The notes under the pieces are model-generated. The model was not told the origin of the DNA and ran no database searches. It saw nothing but the letters and a program-made list of their open reading frames with translations. This document shows, in pieces, positions 51,990 through 61,324 of a stretch of 64,000 nt of DNA. This DNA is from an uncultured Alistipes sp. (GTDB taxonomy: Bacteria; Bacteroidota; Bacteroidia; Bacteroidales; Rikenellaceae). How positions within the stretch are numbered: position 1 is the stretch's first letter; the number at the start of each line of letters is the position of its first letter. Location of the stretch: positions 248,001 through 312,000 of the forward strand of contig CALVCS010000011.1 in the NCBI GenBank assembly GCA_944326035.1, in the 5' to 3' direction. The translations under genes and the position numbers were made by a program.

Positions 51990-53765
51990 ATGCCCCATCA
52001 CGGTTTCAATCGCAGTAATGACAAACCGCAGCAGGGTCGCAAAACCTTGCGTCGGCTGATCAAGTATGTCGGTTATAATCGTCTGTTGTTGGGAATCATC
52101 GGGGGACTGATCGTGTTGAATATTCTCTGCAACCTGTTGGGCTCCTATCTGTTGCGGCCGATTATCAACGATTATATCTTGCCGGGCGATTTCTCGGGAT
52201 TGGGACGAGCGTTAGGGGTGCTGGTTGGAGTGTATTTGACCGGCGTATCGGCGCTGTATATTCAGTATCGTTTATTGAACAAGGTGGGTCAGCGCACGGT
52301 GGCTCGTTTGCGCGACGAGCTCTTCGAACATATGGAACGGCTGCCGATCCCCTACTTCGATACCCATCAGCACGGAGATCTGATGAGTCGCTACACGAAC
52401 GACATCGATCGGGTGAGCGAGGCCCTGACCGATAGCCTCTCCGGCATGTTGTCCAGTGTGCTGATGTTGGTGGGGGTGTTGAGCATGATGTTCTATATCA
52501 GTCCGCTGCTGACGTTAGTGAGTCTGGTGACCGTGCCGTTGATGTTTGGGTTCGCCCGGGCGATCGTCCGGCGCAGTCGACGTCGTTTTGCGGCCCAACA
52601 GGCGGCGCTGGGGAGCGTGAATGGCTATATCGAGGAGATGATTAGTGCCCAACGGGTGGTGAAGCTATTCGGGCATGAACAACAGACCGTTGCCGATTTC
52701 GACCGTTTGAATCGACAGCTGAACACGCACTCGCGTCTGGCTCAATTTTATGCCGGGATGATGATGCCGGCCATGCAAAATCTCAATACGCTCAATTATG
52801 TGATCGTGACGATCGTCGGGGGACTTCTGGCCCTGTTCCGGGGGTTCGATGTCGGGGGATTGGCAGCCTTTCTGCAATATTCCCGTCAATTCGGGCGACC
52901 GATCAATGAATTGTCGGTGCTGTATAATAATATTCAGGCTGCGGTGGCAGGTGCTGAACGGATTTTTCAGCTCCTCGATCAGAAGCCCGAATCGGATTCC
53001 ACGGAATCCAGACAGATGCCCGTTGTGCGTGGCGAGGTTTGTTTTCGGGAGGTTTGGTTTGCCTATCGGCCGGGTAAGCCGGTGTTGAAAGGGATTTCGT
53101 TCCAGGCCCGACCCGGCAGCCAGATTGCCTTGGTGGGGGCCACCGGAGCGGGAAAAACAACGATTCTGAATTTGCTGCCCCGATTTTTTACGGCTGATTC
53201 GGGCGAGATCACGCTCGAGGGGGTGCCGGTGGATCAGATCTCCCGTGCATCGTTACGACGGTCAATGGCGATCGTGCTGCAGGATACCCATCTGTTTACG
53301 GGAACCGTACGAGAAAATATTCGTTTCGGACGACTCGAGGCAACGGATGCAGAGGTGGAACAGGCGGCTCGTTTGACTTCGGCGCATTCGTTTATCCAAC
53401 GTCTGCCGCACGGTTATGATACCTTGCTGGAGAACGATGGGGCGAATCTGAGTCAGGGGCAACGTCAATTGCTCAATATCGCTCGGGCCGCAGTTGCCGA
53501 TCCGGCGATTCTGTTACTGGACGAGGCGACCAGCAATATCGATACGCGCAGCGAAATGTGGATCCAGCAGGGCTTGGATCAGTTGATGAAGGGACGTACC
53601 TGTTTGATCATTGCCCATCGGTTGTCGACGGTACGTCATGCCGATACGATCCTGGTGTTGGATGATGGCCGGATCGTGGAACAAGGGTCGCATGTCGAGT
53701 TGTTACGTGCTCGAGGCAAGTATTATGCACTGTATCGGGAACAGTTCGGTCAGGACGATCGGTAA
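51990..53765 (+). CDS. Heterodimeric ABC exporter, catalytic half (TM288/LmrD-like)
   Basis: 591 residues from the ATG at 51990; an in-frame TTG at 51978 would overlap the upstream gene. A polar, basic N-terminal extension of about 25 residues precedes six membrane helices. The nucleotide-binding domain is canonical: Walker A GATGAGKTT, signature LSQGQ, Walker B LLLDEATSNID with the catalytic Glu, and IIAHRLST with the switch His. With the upstream gene it forms one consensus and one degenerate ATP site. The exported compound is unknown (drug or lipid are the usual substrates). Confidence 0.92.
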   Translation: MPHHGFNRSNDKPQQGRKTLRRLIKYVGYNRLLLGIIGGLIVLNILCNLLGSYLLRPIINDYILPGDFSGLGRALGVLVGVYLTGVSALYIQYRLLNKVGQRTVARLRDELFEHMERLPIPYFDTHQHGDLMSRYTNDIDRVSEALTDSLSGMLSSVLMLVGVLSMMFYISPLLTLVSLVTVPLMFGFARAIVRRSRRRFAAQQAALGSVNGYIEEMISAQRVVKLFGHEQQTVADFDRLNRQLNTHSRLAQFYAGMMMPAMQNLNTLNYVIVTIVGGLLALFRGFDVGGLAAFLQYSRQFGRPINELSVLYNNIQAAVAGAERIFQLLDQKPESDSTESRQMPVVRGEVCFREVWFAYRPGKPVLKGISFQARPGSQIALVGATGAGKTTILNLLPRFFTADSGEITLEGVPVDQISRASLRRSMAIVLQDTHLFTGTVRENIRFGRLEATDAEVEQAARLTSAHSFIQRLPHGYDTLLENDGANLSQGQRQLLNIARAAVADPAILLLDEATSNIDTRSEMWIQQGLDQLMKGRTCLIIAHRLSTVRHADTILVLDDGRIVEQGSHVELLRARGKYYALYREQFGQDDR

Positions 53766-53815
53766 TCGGATCTGCCCCCCCCAAAAAATGACCTCTAATT
53801 ATAAAGAAGATAGCT

Positions 53816-55603
53816 ATGAAACGGGTATGGATTTTTTTAGGCAGTTGTCTGCTGGGCGGGATGATGGCAGGCTCCCTGTACGCGGAGACGACGGGGCCAT
53901 CGAAACCTGCGGCGGATTCATTGCGTTGGTTCGATCCTCAGCAGGCCGGATTTCCGGTGGTGGAAGGGCAAGCCTGGCCTCAAGAGTTGGCGGGCAGTTA
54001 TGGTCGTTGGCCGGAACGGTTACGTTCCGAGATTCGGGACGGTGTTTGGAAGTTGTCGTGTCAATCGGCCGGATTATCGGTTCGCTTTCGGAGCAATGCC
54101 TCGCCGATTCGGGTGCGTTACCGGCTGACGCGCGATCAACAACGGGCGATGGATCATATGCCGGCTACCGGCGTTTCGGGGCTGGATCTGTATGCGTTGA
54201 ATCGTCATGGAGAGGAAATACATGTCAAACGACGGATCGATTGGTCAAAGGCCGATACGATTTATTACGAATTTCAGCCCCAACCCGATGATCGTTTTGC
54301 AGCCGCCGGTTATGAATTTCAGCTCTATCTGCCCTTGTATAATGGGGTCTCTCAGCTGGAAATCGGGGTCGATACCGCAGCGAATTTTACCTTCTTGCCC
54401 TTGCGTACCGAAAAACCGATCGTAGCCTACGGAACCTCGATTTTGCAAGGAGCCTGTGCCTCCCGGCCGGGGATGGCTTGGTCGACGATGTTGTCACGTC
54501 GGTTGGATTTGCCGCTCTTGAATTTCGGCTTTTCCGGCAGCGGGGTGTTGGACTCGGCGATTTTAGCCGAATTAGGAACGATCGATGCACGGCTCTATAT
54601 CCTGGATTGTTTGCCGAATCTGGTGGAAATGCCGGATTCGGTGGTGACGGCTCGTTTCCGGCAGGGCGTGGCCTTGTTGAGACGCCACCATCAGGCCCCG
54701 ATCTTGTTGATCGAACATGCAGAAGCCCCTTTGGATGGAGTCGATAGCGCGGCCCTCCATAAGAATCGGGTATTGCGTGCTTGTTATGAACAGCTGTGTG
54801 AGGAAGGCGTGCCGGAGCTCTATTATCTGTCGTGTGAGGAGATTGCCTTGCCGGCAGATGCGCTGGTAGACGGGATTCACCCGACAGATTACGGCATGGT
54901 GCAACAGGCGAAAGCGTGTGAAGCCAAGATTCGCGAAATACTGAACGTACCGTTGGGAACGATCTCCACCACGTGTCCGGTGCGCCAACGACGAGATGCC
55001 CCCTACTATGAATGGACAAATCGTCATGAAGAGATTCTGGCTCATAATCGGATCGATGCGCCGACACATGTGATTCTCGGCAATTCGATCGTCCATTTCT
55101 GGGATGGCGAAGGAGGGCGTTATGATATTCATGGCGGGTCGAACTGGCCTCGTATCATGGCGCCGGTCGGCTTCCGAAATATGGGTTGTGGGCATGATCG
55201 TATCGAGAATGTCTTGTGGCGCGTTTATCATGGAGAGCTGGATGGGTACACGGCGCAACGGGTGGTGCTGATGATCGGAACCAATAACCTGAGCATCAAT
55301 ACGGACGAAGAGATTGTCGAAGGAATGGCCCATTTGGTAAAGGCTGTGCGCGATCGCCAGCCGCAGGCTCAGGTCGAGGTGATCGGGGTGTTGCCTCGCC
55401 GGGATTTGGAAGATCGGGTGGCAACGCTCAATGGTCGATTGGCGCAAAAAATGCAGTCGATGGAAGTGGTTTTTCGCAATCCGGGGATTCGGTTGCTGAA
55501 AAAGAATCACCGTATTGACGATGCACTCTTTTTGGATGGCGTGCACCTGACGGAACAGGGGTATGATCGGATCGCTTCGGAAATCGCGACGGGCGTTCAA
55601 TAA
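53816..55603 (+). CDS. Secreted protein with two SGNH/GDSL hydrolase domains
   Basis: 595 residues. Signal peptide near 1-23 (ends GSLYA). An SGNH_hydro_N-like beta domain spans about 40-195. Domain 1 (about 200-385) has YGTSILQG (Ser), FGFSGSG (Gly), DCLPN (Asn) and DGIHPTDYG (Asp/His). Domain 2 (about 405-595) has LGNSIVHFW (Ser), NMGCGHDRI (Gly), IGTNNLS (Asn) and DGVHLTEQG (Asp/His). Both sets of catalytic residues are intact. It is likely a periplasmic carbohydrate esterase/deacetylase acting on polysaccharide. It follows the ABC exporter by 50 bases and ends at a strong terminator. Confidence 0.9.
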   Translation: MKRVWIFLGSCLLGGMMAGSLYAETTGPSKPAADSLRWFDPQQAGFPVVEGQAWPQELAGSYGRWPERLRSEIRDGVWKLSCQSAGLSVRFRSNASPIRVRYRLTRDQQRAMDHMPATGVSGLDLYALNRHGEEIHVKRRIDWSKADTIYYEFQPQPDDRFAAAGYEFQLYLPLYNGVSQLEIGVDTAANFTFLPLRTEKPIVAYGTSILQGACASRPGMAWSTMLSRRLDLPLLNFGFSGSGVLDSAILAELGTIDARLYILDCLPNLVEMPDSVVTARFRQGVALLRRHHQAPILLIEHAEAPLDGVDSAALHKNRVLRACYEQLCEEGVPELYYLSCEEIALPADALVDGIHPTDYGMVQQAKACEAKIREILNVPLGTISTTCPVRQRRDAPYYEWTNRHEEILAHNRIDAPTHVILGNSIVHFWDGEGGRYDIHGGSNWPRIMAPVGFRNMGCGHDRIENVLWRVYHGELDGYTAQRVVLMIGTNNLSINTDEEIVEGMAHLVKAVRDRQPQAQVEVIGVLPRRDLEDRVATLNGRLAQKMQSMEVVFRNPGIRLLKKNHRIDDALFLDGVHLTEQGYDRIASEIATGVQ

Positions 55604-55624
55604 GAGGACCTTTGCAGGTATGAT

Positions 55625-55663
55625 AAAAACGAAGAGAGAAAATTTCCTCTCTTCGTTTTTTTT
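55625..55663 (+). terminator. Terminator after the double-SGNH gene
   Basis: Perfect 14-bp stem (55625-55638 with 55647-55660), 8-base loop, T-run to 55663. Confidence 0.93.
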
Positions 55664-55749
55664 ATGTTGATGCAGGGAGGTATTTACGGTGCCTGCCCTG
55701 TTGAAGGCCATGTGGATGATGGGAAGAACGTCCCGAAGAGCATTTTGGG

Positions 55750-56058
55750 TCAAGAACCGCCGGATCGCTGCCCCTCCGGTGCGATCAACGATGCCCATTC
55801 CGTGTGGTGCTGAATATAGTTCCGGATAAAGGGACAAGTCGGGACGATGGTCAGATGTTCTTGCTCGATATACTGTAACACATCCCGGACCAAAGCGGAG
55901 CCTATCCCCAGCCCTCCGAGTGCAGCGGGCACTTCGGTATGGGTCAGGTGCAGAACTCCCTGTGGGGAAACCTCATATGCAATATACGCCGTATGCTCAC
56001 CGATGCGGTATTCGAATCGGTGAGCGGCCGCGTTATGAAGCAGAGAGGGTGTTTTCAT
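55750..56058 (-). CDS. GCN5-related N-acetyltransferase, small YjdJ-type
   Basis: 102 residues from the ATG at 56058 (an ATG at 56073 would add five). It is the short single-domain class: HRFEYRIGEHTAYIAYEV, then LHLTHTEVPAALGGLGIGSALVRDVLQYI with the acetyl-CoA-binding GGLGIGSALV turn, and a terminal VPTCPFIRNYIQHH. The Cys in TCPF is typical of the YjdJ/GTNAT group. The acceptor is unknown. It lies 54 bases downstream of the aldo/keto reductase gene on the same strand. Confidence 0.88.
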   Translation of the reverse strand: MKTPSLLHNAAAHRFEYRIGEHTAYIAYEVSPQGVLHLTHTEVPAALGGLGIGSALVRDVLQYIEQEHLTIVPTCPFIRNYIQHHTEWASLIAPEGQRSGGS

Positions 56059-56112
56059 GGCTATACAATTCACCGTGGATATGCCACGTGCAACGCGTGG
56101 GAATGGCGGGTG

Positions 56113-56934
56113 TTAAAAATTGAAGTGGTCCGGATCCGACCCTACCCGTTCGTTGCGATTCAACGTATTGATGAGATCGATTTCTTCGCCGGTCAGTTCG
56201 AAGTTGAAGATATCGATGTTTTCCGCCAAACGGTTAGCGTGCGATGATTTGGGAATCGTCACAATCTTCCGTTGATAATCCCATCGTAGAATGATCTGTG
56301 CCGGCGTTTTGCGGTATTTAGCGGCTAACTCGTTCAGTAAGGGCTCTTGGAATAGCTCAGGTTTGCCGGCGGCGAAAGGACTCCATGCTTCGGGGCGAAT
56401 GCCGTGTTGCAGGCAATAGTTTACTTCATCCTGTTGATTCAGGTATGGGTGGAGCTCGATTTGGTTGACGGCCGGGATGATTTCCGTGCTTTTGAGCAAT
56501 GTTTCGAGGTGATGTTGTTTGAAGTTGCTGACCCCGATGGCCCGGGCACGGCCACTTTTATAGATTGTTTCAAGGACCTGCCAACTGTGTACGAATCGAT
56601 CCGCCACGGGCCAATGTATCAGATAGAGGTCTACATAATCGGTGTCCAGTTTTTGAAGGCTGCACTCGAAAGCTTCCAAAATCTTTCCGGAGCGTTGGTC
56701 ATCGTTCCAGAGCTTGGTCGTAATAAAAATCTCCTCGCGCGGGACACCCGATTGACGGATAGCTTGAGCCACCGCTTCTTCGTTGAAGTAATAAGCTGCG
56801 GTGTCGATGTGGCGGTAGCCTATTCTCAGAGCAGTTTCGATAGCTTCTACGGTCTCTTCGTTATTATCCATCCGGAATACCCCCATGCCGATCCACGGCA
56901 TTTCGACTCCATTATTCAAAATGACTTTTTCCAT
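56113..56934 (-). CDS. Aldo/keto reductase (AKR5-like)
   Basis: 273 residues, a (beta/alpha)8 NADPH enzyme. The catalytic tetrad is visible: Asp and Tyr in HIDTAAYYFNEE, Lys in ITTKLW, His in YLIHWP. IGVSNFKQHHL, NQIELHPYL and IPKSSHANRL are family signatures. It is a broad-range reductase of the 2,5-diketo-D-gluconate-type group; the physiological substrate cannot be inferred. A minus-strand TATCTTTA box lies at 57015-57022. Confidence 0.93.
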   Translation of the reverse strand: MEKVILNNGVEMPWIGMGVFRMDNNEETVEAIETALRIGYRHIDTAAYYFNEEAVAQAIRQSGVPREEIFITTKLWNDDQRSGKILEAFECSLQKLDTDYVDLYLIHWPVADRFVHSWQVLETIYKSGRARAIGVSNFKQHHLETLLKSTEIIPAVNQIELHPYLNQQDEVNYCLQHGIRPEAWSPFAAGKPELFQEPLLNELAAKYRKTPAQIILRWDYQRKIVTIPKSSHANRLAENIDIFNFELTGEEIDLINTLNRNERVGSDPDHFNF

Positions 56935-57014
56935 ATCGATAGCATTGTTAAAATCGTTTGAAAAGGGGCGTTCTGCGATCCGTTCGCTGATGTGAGCGCC
57001 CGATTTATCCCTTT

Positions 57015-57022
57015 TAAAGATA
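57015..57022 (-). promoter_or_regulatory. Predicted -7 box for the aldo/keto reductase gene
   Basis: TATCTTTA on the minus strand, one base off TAnnTTTG, 80 bases upstream of the start codon. Confidence 0.35.
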
Positions 57023-57095
57023 CGAAAAATGCGGAAATTTGGAAAATTTTCGCGCTATTTTACGCTTCAAAACTCGAAGAGAAACCCCCTAACCT

Positions 57096-57128
57096 AAAAA
57101 TCCCGGGATCTGAAGTCCCGGGATTTTT
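57096..57128. terminator. Bidirectional terminator after the metalloprotease gene
   Basis: AAAAATCCCGGGA (57096-57108) pairs with TCCCGGGATTTTT (57116-57128), 7-base loop. It is 17 bases past the metalloprotease stop. Confidence 0.88.
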
Positions 57129-57145
57129 GGTATAAAGGGGTTGTT

Positions 57146-58405
57146 TTAAGGCATTTTGATGGCGGTGGGAATCTCCAGATCTTGGCTTTTGGAGACGGGC
57201 CGATCGTATTTGGGCCCCGGAATCAACGGGCTGTACGACAAGACGTAACGAATCCGTTCGGCCTGGTTTTCGGTGAACTCATCGCCGTAACCGTAATTAT
57301 AGTCCATGAAGTTGTGGGAGACGAAGGAGGTTCCATCACAAGCTTCGCGCTGGCTGAGCGTCTCTAAGTCGAGATTCGAAGGGTTCGCTATCATCTCCAG
57401 GAGCCACTCTACATAAGTTGCTCGGTTATAATCGGGCGTATCGGCGCAATAGTCATCATTCGCTCCGCATTGCGTCTCCGAGAAAGCATGTAGGAGGCCC
57501 AAATAGTGTCCCAATTCGTGGCACAAAGTATTGACCACATCGGCGGGATCATATATGGTCTCCGAGGAGCGGTTGTAGAGATAGGTCCGGTTGATGGATA
57601 CGCAATGGACATAATCCGGTGTCTCGGTGAGATAGATATCGCCTTCTTTGAGGCCCGGGAACGGATTGGAACTGACGGAATAAGGCAGGAACGAAATGCC
57701 GGTTACATCCTTGTTGTTTTCGTTAAAATAATAAATGAAGACATTGATATACGTATTCACATCCCATACCAAATCGACGGCTTGTGCATTCGGATGTTCG
57801 GCATCCATGAAAACGTTGGGATCGATCGTCGAGGTGGACCAGGAGACATTATGGACTCCCGGTTCCTCCAAGGGTACACCCTCGGGGGTTTGCTCCGCCA
57901 GGACAAACGAAAGATTCATGTCCGGGGAGTTGCCCTGTAATCCCATGTAATTGGCGTTGCAGTCGTTGATTACCTGACGGATCCAACCGGGTTGAATGGG
58001 CTCCGTGTCGGAAGGACCTCGCAGAATGTGGAAAACCACCGGCAGTTCGTAGTGATAGTTACTCAGTCGGGCATCCTGTGTGACGACCAGCGTTTCTTTG
58101 AGCGAGCCGCTGCGAATGGTCAAGGTCGTTTGTCTACGTTCCGTCGTATTTTCATACGGCGAGACGGTCAGGGTAATCGTAGCATTCCCTTGACCGCTGT
58201 TGGGGGTTGGAACACACCAATCGGATTGTCCCTCGATCTGCCACTGCGAGTTGCAGGTGATCTGGAAAGTGAGGGCCCCTCCGGAGAGCGGGGCCGTCAG
58301 CGTATGGGTTGACAGCGTCAAATTGCTATAAACGGGCTGCGGATCCTCCTGGCATGCCGAGACCGTAAACAATAGGCACAATAACAAGACAAGTCTATGT
58401 TTCAT
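57146..58405 (-). CDS. Secreted zinc metalloprotease lipoprotein (metzincin/pappalysin-like) with BACON-type domain
   Basis: 419 residues. Lipobox TVSAC (Cys18). Residues 28-112 form a BACON/Ig-like domain (LTFQITCNSQWQIEGQSDWCVP...LVVTQD). The catalytic part has CHELGHYLGLLHAF, the metzincin zinc motif HExxHxxGxxH, and HNFMDY as Met-turn. The domain order matches Bacteroidales zinc-dependent metalloproteinase lipoproteins. It is expected to be anchored in the outer membrane and to cut host or dietary proteins; the target is unknown. The -7 box lies only 5 bases before the ATG, suggesting a leaderless mRNA. Confidence 0.92.
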   Translation of the reverse strand: MKHRLVLLLCLLFTVSACQEDPQPVYSNLTLSTHTLTAPLSGGALTFQITCNSQWQIEGQSDWCVPTPNSGQGNATITLTVSPYENTTERRQTTLTIRSGSLKETLVVTQDARLSNYHYELPVVFHILRGPSDTEPIQPGWIRQVINDCNANYMGLQGNSPDMNLSFVLAEQTPEGVPLEEPGVHNVSWSTSTIDPNVFMDAEHPNAQAVDLVWDVNTYINVFIYYFNENNKDVTGISFLPYSVSSNPFPGLKEGDIYLTETPDYVHCVSINRTYLYNRSSETIYDPADVVNTLCHELGHYLGLLHAFSETQCGANDDYCADTPDYNRATYVEWLLEMIANPSNLDLETLSQREACDGTSFVSHNFMDYNYGYGDEFTENQAERIRYVLSYSPLIPGPKYDRPVSKSQDLEIPTAIKMP

Positions 58406-58410
58406 GTGCG

Positions 58411-58418
58411 TAAAGATA
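58411..58418 (-). promoter_or_regulatory. Predicted -7 box immediately before the metalloprotease ATG
   Basis: TATCTTTA on the minus strand, followed by five bases (CGCAC) and then the ATG at 58405. Transcription would begin at or next to the start codon. Confidence 0.45.
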
Positions 58419-58441
58419 GCAAAATTTGGTGGAGGCCGTCG

Positions 58442-59089
58442 TTAGATATATATTTTTTTGAACGACCGGCTTCGCGAGCCTTCCCCGTGCCACAAAATCG
58501 CTTGCTGAGGATCGATGCGCAGACGCGTGTGAGATTCGATTCCCTGCTCATCCTGTCGATTCAGTTCGATTCCGGTGGCTGAGGTCAATCCCCAGGTCCC
58601 CTCCTGAGAGACTTGTGTGGAATCGCTTGTATGACGGGTCAGCACAAAGGTATAATTCGGCTTCAATTGCAGAACCGTTTTGAGACTGTCCGGACCCTGC
58701 GCCTCATACAAGCCTACGAGCAACTGAGCCGATTGGCAACTGCCTTCGGGATCGAAACCGATCAGGGATTCGATCACCAGGGAGTCGCTCGAAGGGGCGG
58801 TTGTCTGGCTGGGACGAGGCGATAAGGCTCCGTTCAATTCGAGAAATACACGTTGTCCTGGCGTCGGTTTCAGGGCCAGGTATTTGCGGACGGTTTCGGG
58901 GTAGGCATCTTGCCGAGAGACCGGATAACGGACGCCGGTGGCACAATCGTAAAAGACGGCGGAATCGGCCTGTTGGACAAATTCGCCGCAGAAATAGTGG
59001 ACATCACTCGGCAGAGCGCGTTGTTCCCCGTTGTTACAAGCGGTCAGCATCAGGGCTCCGATGGCCCACAAAACATAGAACTGTTTCAT
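58442..59089 (-). CDS. NlpE-like lipoprotein
   Basis: 215 residues. Lipobox LMLTAC (Cys18). The first part (about 28-105) is an unassigned region beginning VHYFCGEFVQQADSAVFYDCATG; the second, from about residue 125 (LVGLYEAQGPDSLKTVLQLKPNYTFVLTRHTSDSTQVSQEGTWGL), is the NlpE N-terminal domain. NlpE family lipoproteins can sense envelope or copper stress, but no Cpx-like system is present here. The next gene, the metalloprotease, starts 36 bases later on the same strand. Confidence 0.8.
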   Translation of the reverse strand: MKQFYVLWAIGALMLTACNNGEQRALPSDVHYFCGEFVQQADSAVFYDCATGVRYPVSRQDAYPETVRKYLALKPTPGQRVFLELNGALSPRPSQTTAPSSDSLVIESLIGFDPEGSCQSAQLLVGLYEAQGPDSLKTVLQLKPNYTFVLTRHTSDSTQVSQEGTWGLTSATGIELNRQDEQGIESHTRLRIDPQQAILWHGEGSRSRSFKKIYI

Positions 59090-59161
59090 AAACGTCGGAA
59101 ATTAAAATCGGTTTCCGAACGTTGCGCAAAAACCAGGCCGTTTCTAACGCGACTAAGGATT

Positions 59162-61252
59162 TTATTGAATGCCCATTTTGTCGAACAGTGCCTGTACATC
59201 GGGTTTGTGTCCCCGGAAACGGACGTAGAGCGTCATCGGATGTTCGCTGCCCCCTTTCGACAGGATATTGGTGCGGAACGAGTCGGCGACTTCGCGATTG
59301 AAGATCCCCTTTTCACGGAAGAGCGAGAAGGCGTCGGCTTCGAGGACTTCGGCCCATTTATAGCTATAATATCCGGCGGCATATCCTCCGGCGAAGATAT
59401 GGCTGAATGAGGTGGAGACACATTGTCCGTCGACCACCGGCAACACCTGTACCGGCTTCATCGCCCGGCGTTCGAACGTGACCACATCTTCGCTGACGGG
59501 AGCCGTGATGCTGTGCCAGGCCATATCGTCCAGCCCGAAGCCCAGTTGTCGGGCGTGACTGTAGGCTGCCAGGAAGTTTTTCGACTCTTTGATTTTTTGT
59601 ACCAGTTCTGCCGGAATGGGGGTGCCGTCTTGGTAGTGCACGGCCCACAGATCGAGGAACTCTTTTTCGGTTGCCCAGTTTTCCATCAGCTGGGAGGGCA
59701 GTTCCACGAAGTCCCAATAGACCGACGTGCCGGTCAGACTGGGATAGCTCCCTTCGGCTAACATGCCGTGCAGCGCATGGCCGAATTCGTGGAGCAGCGT
59801 GGTCACTTCGTCGAAGGTCAACAGCGACGGCAGGCTATCGGTCGGTTTGGTGAAGTTGGTGACGACCGAAACCAACGGGCGGGTTTCTTTCCCGTTCTGG
59901 ATGGACTGTCCCCGGAAATCGGTCATCCATGCCCCACCCCGTTTCGAGGCGCGCGGGAAATAATCCATGTACAGGACAGCCATGAAACGTCCGCTGCTGT
60001 CTTTGACCTCGAACGCCTTTACATCGGGATGGTAGACATCGATGTCCGGATTTTCGGTAAAGGTTAATCCGTAGAGTTTTTCGGCCAGCATAAAGACCCC
60101 GCGTTGGACGTTCTCAAGTTTGAAATAGGGCTTGGTCATCTCTTCGCTCAGCTGGAACTGCTGTTCTTTGAGCTTTTCCGACCAATAGCCGAAGTCCCAT
60201 GGCATCAGGTCATAGTCGGCGCCTTGACGATGGGCGTAATCGCTGACGGCTTTCACGTCGGCATGGGCGGCAACGATCGATTTGCCCTGCAACTGGGTGA
60301 GAAATTCGTTGACCGTTGCGGTGTTCTCGGCCATGCGTTCTTCCAGGACGTAGTCGGCATAGGTGGCATACCCCAACAGATTGGCCAATTTCAGGCGGAG
60401 TTCGGTGATGCGTTTGATGTTGGCCGTATTGTCGAATTCGCCGCCGTTGCAGCGGGAATTATAGGCTCTCCAGATTTGTTCTTTCAACTCCCGGTTGGGT
60501 GAGTAGGTCATGAACGGGATCATGCTCGGTGCTTGGAGGGTAATCACCCACCCTTCCAAACCCCGTTCCTGGGCTTCGGCTGCGGCTCCTTCCACGGCAT
60601 AGGCCGGTAAGCCGGCCAGCTGAGTGGAATCGGTCAGATGGAGGGTATAGGCGTTCGTGGCCGCCAGCACATTTTGGCCGAATTGCAGTGTGAGTTGGGC
60701 CAGCTCCGAGGTCCATTGACGGTATGTCTCTTTGTCCGTATCGGAAAGGGCGGCGCCGTTACGCGCGAAGCTTTTATAGGTTTTTTCGAGCAGTTGGGCC
60801 TGTTCTTGGGTCAGTTGTAGGGTGTCACGGCCTTCGTACACCCGACGTACCCGTTCGAACAGGACGGGATTTAACGAAATGTCGTTGTGAAATTCCGTCA
60901 GCTTGGGACTCAATTCCAGGCTGAGTTGTTGCATGGTGTCGTTGGTGTTCGACTCATTCAGGTTGAAGAAGATAGAGCTGATCTCGCTGAGCTTCTGTCC
61001 GCTGAACTCCAAAGCCTCGATCGTGTTGGAGAAAGTCGGGGCTTCCGGGTTTTCGGTAATGGCTTTTATTTCGAGGCGGGCATCGGCCATGGCCTGGTCG
61101 AAGGCCGGCGCATAATCTTCGATCCGAATCGACGAAAACGGAGGGGTGCCGTGCAGCCCCTGAAAAGGTTTCAACAGCGGGTTATCGGTGTTGGCGTCGG
61201 AACATCCGTTCAGTAGAGGAAGTGTCATCATTAAAGCACAAAGTTTTTTCAT
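59162..61252 (-). CDS. M3-family metallopeptidase (peptidyl-dipeptidase Dcp-like), lipoprotein
   Basis: 696 residues, normal for Dcp/oligopeptidase A. Lipobox LLNGC (Cys17), so unlike cytoplasmic Dcp it should be envelope-anchored. The zinc motif is LLHEFGHALHGML (HExxH), with downstream family block FSHIFAGGYAAGYYSYKWAEVLEADAF supplying the other ligands. M3 peptidases trim short peptides. It lies between the LptD-like and NlpE-like genes on the same strand, 72 bases from each. Confidence 0.95.
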   Translation of the reverse strand: MKKLCALMMTLPLLNGCSDANTDNPLLKPFQGLHGTPPFSSIRIEDYAPAFDQAMADARLEIKAITENPEAPTFSNTIEALEFSGQKLSEISSIFFNLNESNTNDTMQQLSLELSPKLTEFHNDISLNPVLFERVRRVYEGRDTLQLTQEQAQLLEKTYKSFARNGAALSDTDKETYRQWTSELAQLTLQFGQNVLAATNAYTLHLTDSTQLAGLPAYAVEGAAAEAQERGLEGWVITLQAPSMIPFMTYSPNRELKEQIWRAYNSRCNGGEFDNTANIKRITELRLKLANLLGYATYADYVLEERMAENTATVNEFLTQLQGKSIVAAHADVKAVSDYAHRQGADYDLMPWDFGYWSEKLKEQQFQLSEEMTKPYFKLENVQRGVFMLAEKLYGLTFTENPDIDVYHPDVKAFEVKDSSGRFMAVLYMDYFPRASKRGGAWMTDFRGQSIQNGKETRPLVSVVTNFTKPTDSLPSLLTFDEVTTLLHEFGHALHGMLAEGSYPSLTGTSVYWDFVELPSQLMENWATEKEFLDLWAVHYQDGTPIPAELVQKIKESKNFLAAYSHARQLGFGLDDMAWHSITAPVSEDVVTFERRAMKPVQVLPVVDGQCVSTSFSHIFAGGYAAGYYSYKWAEVLEADAFSLFREKGIFNREVADSFRTNILSKGGSEHPMTLYVRFRGHKPDVQALFDKMGIQ

Positions 61253-61324
61253 GGCGATCGAGGAGCTAAAGGTGTCGTGAATGAGGGTGATCAGGGAGCC
61301 AATCGCTCACCGGGATCGGCGGTA

